From Cercis canadensis (lineage: Eukaryota; Streptophyta; Magnoliopsida; Fabales; Fabaceae), in contig QAOA01008202.1 in the NCBI GenBank assembly GCA_003255065.1, positions 79,289 through 143,288 on the forward strand: DNA of 64,000 bases. Reading direction: 5' to 3'. The notes under the pieces are model-generated. The model searched no databases, had not been told where the DNA came from, and saw only the letters and a program-made list of their open reading frames with translations. This document shows, one piece after another, positions 55,887 through 64,000 of the stretch. Numbering within the stretch: the first letter of the stretch is position 1; every line of letters starts with the position of its first letter. Position numbers and translations under genes: made by a program.

Positions 55887-56515
55887 TACCGACGTCCATA
55901 TGTCGGTAAGGTATAACGCACCAACATTATTACATTGAACTCTAATTTAATAGAAAATTTTCTTGGTAAGTAAGGATTAAAAAAAAATGTTTTTATTTAA
56001 AAACTACTTAGCTTCCTTTTCTTACTGGCATTAAAAGGACAAAGTTAAAATTTTCTAGCATCAGCCATGCTTCGAATCCTAGAGCAGGACCTAAAGGAAT
56101 TAAATTCCCTTGAGGTGGTGTTTTGTATTAGGAGTGTTTTCACATTCCTGAGAAAGTGCATTTGGTACAAGAGATAAAAAATCATTCTTAGGCATAAAGG
56201 ATGCATAGGAATGAAACATTTCCATGAAACGTGGGAATGCTATTCCCACCTGAGAGGTTGGGAATAGAAACTTACCGAGAAATAGAGAAATTTCATTCCT
56301 TCTTTGCCCTTCTTCATTCACGCTTATATGTAACCATTTGTTTTTGCTTTATCTTCTTCTTCTTGGTGTTGTTGTTGTCCTCCATCTTCTCAATCTCCTT
56401 CTTCCTCTAGCTGCTATTGCTTTTGCTTATCTTCATCATCTCATTTCTCACCTCTCTTGAGTTCTCAGTCACACTGAGATTGCTTGGCATGGCGCTTATG
56501 GTAGAGCTATGAAAT
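55887..56515. other. Unassigned DNA before the CACTA element
   Basis: 56095-56290 holds repeated GGAATG/CATTCC words in both orientations and may be a small inverted-repeat transposon. 56340-56515 is CT-rich and resembles a plant 5' leader. No gene can be supported. Confidence 0.3.
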
Positions 56516-58786
56516 CACTACAAGAAAAATCCAGTTTTCTCACATATCAAATATGTGAGAAATGAGAGAAAAGTCTGTGAGAAACATTGTTCTCACAAAC
56601 TTCAAGACATGAGAAAAACAGGCATGACAAAAACATTTTTCTCACGGACAAAATGGTCCATGAGAAATTTGTCACGGACTTTCTCGTGAAAAACAATTGT
56701 TACACGTGAGAGTTTCTCATGGACCACTTCCGTGAGAAAATTCTCATGGACACAGGTCCATTAAAAATTCCGTGGTAAATTATTTTTTAATTTTTAAAAA
56801 ATTTTTAACATAATTTTTTTTTGGCTCAAAAGGCCATTTATTTTTTTCTAGCCATTTAATAAAAATAATATCAAAATTAAATGAAAATATAATAAAATTT
56901 AAATACAATAAAAAATGTTATACCATATAAAAAAAAAGTATAATGGAATGCTCTAAGCACTATTCCTCATCATTTGTCCTTAAGTCCTGAGCTGCATCAT
57001 CGTCAACGAGGGGATATGGGACTGAACCGGATGCTACACCATGGCATTGTTGTAGTAAGTCTCCCATTATAGCTGCGAGCGCCTCAATGGATATGCCAGT
57101 GGCCTCCAGTGCCTAGGCCACTGGGCGGAGGCGAGCCACTTCCTGCTGCAAGCTGGTCATCTAGGTCAGTACCTTAGACATTTGAGGATCCAGCTGCTAG
57201 GAAGGTTGGGTAGGCTGTGAGTTGGAAGAGTCTAATAGGCCAGCCTCAGAGCCTATGTCGTAAACTCGACCCTTCTTATTCTTCTCGTCGTCGACATCGA
57301 GCCATATCCCAGTGTCGTTGACAGAAGAGGAAGATGATTGGGTCAAGCTCTCAGATCAATGCCTTTCAAACTCAATTTGCATAGATAAAATAATTAGGTT
57401 AGTAGAAAATACATACATGTAATTCACATAAAGATTGAAGAACAATTTTAATACTTAAATAGTTGTGCTGGAGGTGATGAAAAGCCTCCGGAGCATTGGA
57501 CTCTTTCCCTAACTCCTTCGTCAATAAAAAACTTCAATTGTTAGTAAATATAAATTGACATATCTCAAATTTCACAATGTTATTAAATAAAACACTTACC
57601 AGCTTCTGTTTGTGTTCGAAGATGGTGATAGAGCCACCCTTATATAAGGCGTGCCCCTGGATTTCCCAATCTTGATGTCTTGGAAACAGGAGCGAAGGTT
57701 GTCAGAACACTTAGAGAGCCAGATCTTACAAATCTGGCTCTCATGTTGGGGCTCTCAGACACATTTCCTCTATATTAGAAAATAGAATATCAATGTTCGT
57801 AAATATGTATACCAACTAGTTTAGAATAAAGCAAAATCAAATAATTGTTACCTTGAACTCTATCCACCAAATTTCCTTCACCTCATCAGGAACTGAAGTG
57901 AAGTCCAGCCACAACTGCTCAAATTCAACTTGTAGATAGCCGAAAGGTAGTTCACGGGCTCCTTTGAAGGCATAAAGCTGCAAAAAAAAAAAAAAGAATT
58001 AATTGTTAATATTAGAAATAATTAATAGTAAATCTTAAAAAAAATGTTAAGAATTAGAATTAACTTACTCCTTCCTCCCGTGTGGCTCAATAAACAACTG
58101 ACCATCAGCTAGTCGGGAGCCCGAAAGTGGTGAATTCGAAATCGATGGACTCACTTACGACGACCCTCCAACTGTCCAAGATGTGGAGCCTAGGGTGGGC
58201 AATGATGTGAGCACCAACCCCGGGGTCGGCATAAACAAAGACAAGGTCGACTCGGTCTGAGAAGGCCGAGCAACAATGTTGCCTCTATCCCTCCTAAACA
58301 ATGACCGACCTGTCGTAGATGAACGTCTCAGCTGGTCTGACATCTATTATATAATTCAAATAAAACCAATGAAATAATTAGTACAATAAAACCACTAATC
58401 CCTATATCAACAAACCTTAAACTCTAAACCCCAAATCCTAAATCATAATCCTAAATCCTAAACCCCAAACCACTAAATTCCTAAAATCTAAACCTTAAAT
58501 TCTTAATCCCTAAAACCTATATTCTAAATCCCTAAATAATAAACCAAAAATTAAGCCGAATCTCTCCTAAAAATTGAACATTCAAGGAATTTAAAATTTC
58601 ACACAATTCAACAGAAACATAAATCCTAAATTACAATTTATTCCAAGATACATAATTACATAGCAGTAGAGGTAACAACTTACACAGCAGTTGAAAAAAT
58701 TACAAAATTATTTCTTCACCATTTAAAAAATTCAAAATGATTCAACATCAAGCATATAACAAAATTAAGTTCTTAATCTTAATAAA

Positions 58787-58824
<38 letters not shown>

Positions 58825-59570
58825 CATTATCAATTTCACTATCTATCAACCTACACTATTAAGCTACATCTAAAACAACTCCTACACTATCTAAAATAAG
58901 CAATAAACATTTTAAACAGCTAATCCTATAATGTTCATGATGATTGACAAAAAATTACTCATACAAAACACATAACAATTCAGAGATAAGAGATGAGTAT
59001 AGGAACCTACCTTAATGAGAAGAAACCTCAAAATTTGAACCGATAGACTTGAAGTAGGGGACTTGCGGTGCAAAACCCAAGCTTCAGAACCTGAAATGGT
59101 GTTGATTTGCTCTGGGAGAAGGAGAGGACGACGAAGAACGGAGGAGAGGGAGAAAAGTTTGAAAATGGAAATGGAGGGTGTGGTTGTGCGAGGGAGAAGA
59201 TAAACAGATTTTCTTACGGAATTTCTTACAATTTTTTTTTTTTGTGAGAAACCTAATCCTAGAATTCAAATTTTAAGTGAAACAGTATGTAGCGGTTTCT
59301 CACGGACTTTCTCTTGGTGCTAACATTCTATGAGAAATTCTGTGAGAAACTACGTATTTTCTCACGAACATAGTCCATGAGAATGGTAAATACATTTATG
59401 GTTGCAGTTGGGGCGCCAATTCTCCCAGATTTTCTCAGTGATTTTTCTCACAGTCAGCTCTATTCTTGAGAAATTCCGTGAGAGAATCCTAACAATCATA
59501 TTCCTTGAGAAATCGCATAATTTTATCACAGATTATTGTTCCATGAGAAAAAGTAATTTTTCTTGTAGTG
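56516..59570. mobile_element. Complete CACTA (En/Spm) element, 3.06 kb
   Basis: Begins CACTACAAGAAAAAT and ends with its reverse complement ATTTTTCTTGTAGTG. The 3-bp target AAT is duplicated (56513-56515 and 59571-59573), exactly as for CACTA transposons. The outer 250 bp on each side carry many short TCTCACRGA / TCYGTGAGAAA units in both orientations, the subterminal repeats that bind the TNPA-type protein. Inside is a decayed minus-strand gene of the Ptta/En/Spm transposase_24 family. There is no TNP2, so it is non-autonomous. It also contains a telomere-like stretch (58420-58560) and an (AT)n run (58788-58821). Confidence 0.95.
56960..58343 (-). pseudogene. Ptta/En/Spm (transposase_24-like) gene remnant in the CACTA element
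   Basis: On the minus strand: MSDQLRRSSTTGRSLFRRDRG at 58343; then LYAFKGARELPFGYLQVEFE and PDEVKEIWWIEF (about 57850-57980); then SESPNMRARFVRSG and GGSITIFEHKQK (about 57600-57770); then KELGKESNAPEAFHHL (about 57460-57530); and a C-terminal part to about 56960. This order matches the accessory DNA-binding transposase protein of CACTA elements. Pieces are separated by introns and stops (for example a TAA before GGSITIFEH near 57640). Probably not functional. Confidence 0.7.
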
Positions 59571-59691
59571 AATGTCTTTGTCATCTAGAGCCTCTGCCAA
59601 ATACCGCTTTTGGCCAGACATTGGTACTTGAAAGAGGGATTATAGAATGCTCGGTTAGTGCTCTATCTATCAGCATGTGTTGTTGATGAAA

Positions 59692-59732
<41 letters not shown>

Positions 59733-60007
59733 ATTATGACGACGAGGAAGAAGAAGCAGAAAAAACTCTCTACAATTGTTGGATTCGCAACAAGAAGGAT
59801 TTTGGGCTTTGATCCAATTCGTGATTTAGTGGAATTGGGTTTTGTATATCCTTTCTCAAGATTGTAAATTCTGTGTTGTTGGATTTGAACCTTAAATTCT
59901 CATTTTCTGTATTTTGGTTTTGAATTTTCTTATGGGTTTCACTTAGATTTGCTGAAAATTTAAGGTATTTTTTTTTCAAGAACTATCAACCTCAAAGACT
60001 ATGTTTG
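59571..60007 (+). other. Short open frame after a GA repeat, possible gene-start relic
   Basis: A (GA)n run at 59695-59731 is followed by ATG at 59736 and a 43-codon frame (MTTRKKKQKKLSTIVGFATR...) ending at 59867. A GA-rich leader before a basic N-terminus is common in plant genes, but no continuation or known domain is seen. Low support. Confidence 0.25.
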
Positions 60008-60557
60008 TTGTTTGAAAAGTGAATGCAAGTGCATGTTATTGTTTTCAAGTAATAAAGAGTGAATGAGTTATTGTCCCACGAGGATTGATTTCTATTAAGT
60101 ATCAAAATTGAATTAACCTTAATTTTATCTGAACAACCGATAATTAAGAGAAATGAGAAATAAAATGAAAGCAATTAAATCAAGATTCAACTATGGAAAT
60201 AAAGCCTAGGGTTTCCGATTTCACCAGGACTAATCCGAATTGACTTTCCTATCTCATTAATCAAGAATTATTCTTCTAATTGAAAGTCAAGATTCTCTAA
60301 TTTATTCACTAGTCTCTCTCAATGTCTAATGAAAACATCCTCAATTACTAATTCACTTTATTCCTATGTGAATTAAAATAACTAAGAACTCATTAAGTTT
60401 TATGGATCCCTTGTAGTGTCTACACAAACCATGTAGGTATATTTATATCTTATATGCAATTTATGGTATTCATCCCAATGAACTAGACACATAAATCTCC
60501 TTCTGGTTTCAATAAGGGAAAATAATTCATAGATTAATTTGATAAAAGAAAATAAAA
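60008..60557 (-). repeat. Ty3/gypsy LTR (copy 3), interrupted by a CACTA element
   Basis: Minus-strand 3' part of the same LTR as at 622-1804 and 37463-38686: it contains AATCCTCGTGGGACAATAAC and an ACTTGCATTCAC-like end. Its 5' part is missing because the second CACTA element begins at 60558. Confidence 0.72.
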
Positions 60558-62296
60558 CACTACAAGAAAAATGTCATTTTCCAACGGAATAAAATACCGT
60601 TGGAATTTTCCAAAAATTCCAACGGTAAAAATTTTCTGAAAATTCCAACGGTGATTCCAACAGAATTACGTTACCATTGGAATTTTCCGTTGGAATTGTT
60701 TTTTCCTTTTTTCCAATTTTTTTTTAATTTTTTTTGTTGATTCCCATGGAAATTCCTACGGTAATTTTTAGAATAATACCGTTGTAATTTTTGAAACGAC
60801 GTTGTTTTGAGAAATAAAGGTCTTCACTCTTCAGAAATCCTTTGCCCTAGCCTTCTTCGACTCTTCACTTCACTTCACTTCAGAAATCAGAATCTGAAAT
60901 CCCTAGCTAGCACACTATTTCGACTCTCCTTCTCCTCTAATCTGAGGCATTCTCTTGTTCTCTGACTCTCCAGTCTCCTCATCCTCAGACTCCATTCCAT
61001 CACAACGCCGTCGTCGCCTGTGTCCTTGTTGGGCAATTGTCACTGTCTCGGTGTCTGGAAGTTTGGGTGTTGTTGTAGGTGAGTTGTGCTTCTTATTCAT
61101 CACTTGTAAGCATTTTGGTTTCCATGATTCTTGGATTTGTTGGATTTGTTTCCATGCTTCTTCATTGTGCAATGGGTCTGGGTGTTATCGATAGCATTTA
61201 TAACATATATATAAGTTCAATTCAACAATAAAATTTTTTCGTTCTTTTTTTTACCCTCATAATTTTAAAAGTTTTAGGCTTCATTCAAAGGTGGTGGATG
61301 TGTTTTGGTTAGTACTGTTGCCCACCTTTGAAATTTTATGTGTAGTTTTGATTTAGATTGCCTTTTAGAGGCTAATCTAATTGATAGTCAAGAATAGAGG
61401 TCACATGCTTACATTGTGGAAGAACTGAAAAATCAAATTTACTATATATTTTGATTCCATTTTTACTTTCAGGGGGTTTCACTTTTTCTAATTGTGACTC
61501 GTTATGATTCCATTTTTCCTTTCTGGTGTGAATGATGTGAAAAATATAAAGCCTTGCTATGTTTCCCTGCTCATTACCATGATCATGTTAGGTTTAGTAT
61601 GTTGCTTCATTTGGACCTTGATTGTTGCTCACCTAAATGGGATTTTAGGATCTTGCCATTTTATTTCTAGTGCTGTCGTATAACCAAAATAAAAGAGTAT
61701 ATTCTTGAAAGCTTGGAGTAATTGATGTTTATAGTTTAATATTTTTTATCTATTGGAGAAAAGTGGGTTTCTTTGGATTTCAAGTTTCATGATGTTAGTG
61801 TTTTTTATCCCCTAAAAAATGTCAATTATGGATAGAGAAATAATGGGTTTCCATTTGTCTCCTATACTCCTCGGAAGCTTGCAGTAAGTGACATTTATGG
61901 TTTCATATTTTTTTTAATCAGTTGTAGAACAATGGGTTTCTCTGGTTCACACAGGCAAATCTAACTTTTACTGTACCTATATTCCTTTTGTCAACTATCA
62001 AAGGGTTCTTGAAGTTTTAATTAAAATTTCAATCCAAACTTGAGAGGAATTTCAATTTTAACATTTTAACATTTTAACATTTTAAGAGAACGTTCATGAA
62101 AATCTTGGGTGATAATTCTTGCCTAGACGCTTAATGTTGTTAAACTTAGGCACCACTGCTTGGGTAACGCTGGGCTTCATGGAGTTTGATCATCCAATGA
62201 TGTCTAATATCCCTTTACTGGTATTCAGCCAATGCTACCTGGTAGGTTTATAATATACCACTCCGGCAGTTTACCTATATAAACTTTTTTCTCTAC

Positions 62297-63290
62297 TTGG
62301 CCATTGATAGTTATTATGACTTGCATGGCCATTGGGATTTACTGTATTGGTGTGATTTGTTGAATCCGCACAATGTGGATGTCATGCATACGGAGAGTAA
62401 TGTGTTCAAAAATGTTTACAACACAATCATGGATGTTAAAGGTAAAACCAAGGATAATGCGAAGGCAAGAATGGATCTCAGTTTGTATTGTAGACGAAAG
62501 GCCTTAGAGTTGGAAGACAGAGGCAATGGAAAAGTTTTTAAACCGAAAGTGCAATACACTTTGAATATTGATAAAAAAAAAAAAAAAGAGCAATATGTGA
62601 GTGGGTACAGGACCTGAGGCTTCTAGATGGATATGCATCTAACTTGGGCAAATGTGTTGATATGACAAGTTGCACTTTGCAGCATATGAAGAGTCATGAT
62701 TGTCATGTCTTCATGGAGAGATTGCTTCCAATTGTATTTAGTTGTTTGCCTACTCCTATTTGGGAATCTTTGACTGAATTAAGTTATTTTTTTCAAGACT
62801 TACGTTGTCCAACACTAAAAGAAAGTAGGCTTGACATGATGGATAAGAATATTCCTATTATCTTGTGTAAATTGGAGAAGATATTCCCTTATGGCTTTTT
62901 TGACGTCATGGAACACTTACCAATACACTTAGTATATGAAGCACGAGTTGATGGACCTGTACAATATCGATGGATGTATCCATTTGAGAGTTCTAAATCT
63001 ATTCTTTGAAATTAATTACTATTCAGTACCTCGTCATTTATATTCATTAGAATCGTGTAATATTTTAATTTTTATAGGTTTTTACACCATCTTAAGAAAA
63101 AAGTGAAAAATAAAGCTCATGTGGAAGGTTCTATCTACGAAGCTTACATACTTGAGGAGACTTTTACGTTTTGTTCTTATTACTTTGAGTCTCATATACA
63201 TTCTAAAAATATAAGAGTGCCTCAAAATGATGATGGTGGAGAGTCGTCTATACATCCTCCACCATCTATCTTTAACTATCCTGGCTGACA
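62297..63290 (+). pseudogene. TNP2-type transposase end and DUF4218 domain
   Basis: 62325-62617 encodes the end of the TNP2 region: WDLLYWCDLLNPHNVDVMHTESNVFKNV and GKTKDNAKARMDL, a family hallmark. DUF4218 follows (62644-62989: MKSHDCHVFMERLLPI, LTELSYFFQDLRCPTL, LCKLEKIFPYGFFDVMEHLPIHL, GPVQYRWMYPFE). An 88-bp GT...AG intron (62990-63077) joins it to RFLHHLKKKVKNKAHVEGSI and EAYILEETFTFCSYYF (63078-63288), where the usual Arg of NYPGR is a TGA stop. A frame break and poly-A run at 62573-62586 lies between the TNP2 and DUF4218 parts. Not functional as read. Confidence 0.87.
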
Positions 63291-64000
63291 TGAAGGGGCA
63301 TGTAAAACTCCTTATCTCAATGAGGATGAAGTAGCCGCAGCATCACTGTATGTTCTTTTAAATTGCCCTGAAGTTGAACCATTCTTGAAGTAAGTCATAG
63401 TTTTCATGTATTATTAAAGATTTTGCAAGTTTTTATGCCTTAGTGTTTAATGCATATGTTTCTCGTTGCAACATTTATGTTAAGTCATTGACATTAACAT
63501 TCACTAATCTCAGCTCCATTGAACTTGACAAATAAATATAATCAAATTTTGTGCTTTGGTTCAAAAACTATGTAAGTGCTTTCTACAACTACATAATGAA
63601 GTTATCATTATTATCTATTATAACAAGTTTGTTGATATAACACAATCTTCATTAATGATTAATAGGTGCACAATCCTTACAATAACATCGCAAATCAATT
63701 TTTGTACAATTTAGCTTGGGGGACTTTAAGAGTAGTGCAGAAATTTCCAATTTATTTTGTGAATGGTTATTCTTTTCACACATCTTGGTGGGCACATAAT
63801 CGAAAGTCGAATAATTCTGGAGTACGTCTTATTGGAACAGATAGTTTATATCATGGAATTGTAGAAGAGATAATTGAGATAGAGTATCCTGAAATTCCTA
63901 TTAAGTGATTGACACTTTTCCAAGTATAAATGGTTTGATCCTTTGCCCATGGGTACAAGAATTTATCCCAAGTATGAGATTATTGAGGTTAAATCAAATA
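63291..64000 (+). pseudogene. DUF4216 domain of the CACTA transposase region (cut by window end)
   Basis: Begins EGACKTPYLNEDEVAAASLYVLLNCPEVEPFL with a splice donor at about 63390. A new exon near 63666 reads LAWGTLRVVQKFPIYFVNGYSFHTSWW, then NNSGVRLIGTDSLYHGIVEEIIEIEYP, with a stop at 63906. After a frame change KYKWFDPLPMGTRIYPKYEIIEV continues to the end. This is the DUF4216 domain that usually follows TNP2 in CACTA elements. Confidence 0.8.

Larger units (their letters stand above)
60558..64000 (+). mobile_element. Second CACTA (En/Spm) element, 5' end, runs past the window
   Basis: Starts CACTACAAGAAAAATG inside the gypsy LTR. The first 220 bp hold repeated TTCCAACGGT / ACCGTTGGAA units in both orientations, the subterminal repeats of this element. 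Downstream are TNP2 transposase, DUF4218 and DUF4216 remnants (62297-64000), the set seen in autonomous-type CACTA elements. 60780-62290 holds a CT-rich leader-like part and otherwise nothing recognised. The right end is outside the window. Confidence 0.9.

Noticed and set aside
60915-61194. Open frames on both strands as a host gene exon
   Set aside because: No recognisable domain, and it lies inside the CACTA element leader region. It might be captured sequence but cannot be supported.

Overview
This window is nuclear DNA of a dicot flowering plant. It is AT-rich and intron-bearing, and most of it is layered transposable elements. Two class III secretory peroxidase genes are the only clearly intact host genes. 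Their protein type, including the C-terminal tail after the last cysteine, resembles the seed-coat-type peroxidases I know best from legumes, so a legume is plausible but not proven. Single Ns at homopolymers, and two places where an N separates near-identical 180-300 bp copies, point to draft assembly joins.

Layout. 1-1804: 3' end of a Ty3/gypsy element with its 3' LTR. About 2640-19089: a degraded L1-type LINE broken by three nested insertions: a solo LTR (4553-5088), Copia element A (5156-12003, duplicated target TTAAC) and Copia element B on the minus strand (12754-17514, duplicated target GTTGG). The LINE coding sequence resumes across each insertion. 19411-19848: tail of a second LINE. 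20205-23429: peroxidase gene 1, minus strand, four exons, 351 aa. 23801-25608: a small non-autonomous Mutator-like element. 26706-27545: a 427-bp tandem duplication.

27663-36716: a complete 9-kb Mutator-like element (MULE) with roughly 600-bp inverted ends and a perfect 9-bp target duplication. It carries a transposase on the plus strand whose frame is interrupted only by in-frame stops, and, convergent with it, a plant mobile domain (PMD) gene with introns on the minus strand. 37463-38686: a second gypsy LTR. About 39200-41710: a decayed endogenous pararetrovirus. 44120-44810: a degenerate telomere-like tract. 44900-45480: a probable LTR.

48868-53365: peroxidase gene 2, plus strand, four exons, 353 aa, with three extra partial copies of its exon 2 start lying in intron 1. 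53649-55886: an element with about 300-bp inverted ends. 56516-59570: a complete 3-kb CACTA element (target AAT on both sides). 60008-60557: a third gypsy LTR, interrupted by a second, larger CACTA element (60558 to the window end) that carries TNP2 transposase, DUF4218 and DUF4216 remnants.

The two peroxidases are divergent paralogues sharing intron positions, almost all exon lengths and a conserved core promoter block, so they look like an inverted duplication later separated by about 25 kb of transposon insertions. Both keep all catalytic residues and should encode active secreted or vacuolar haem peroxidases.
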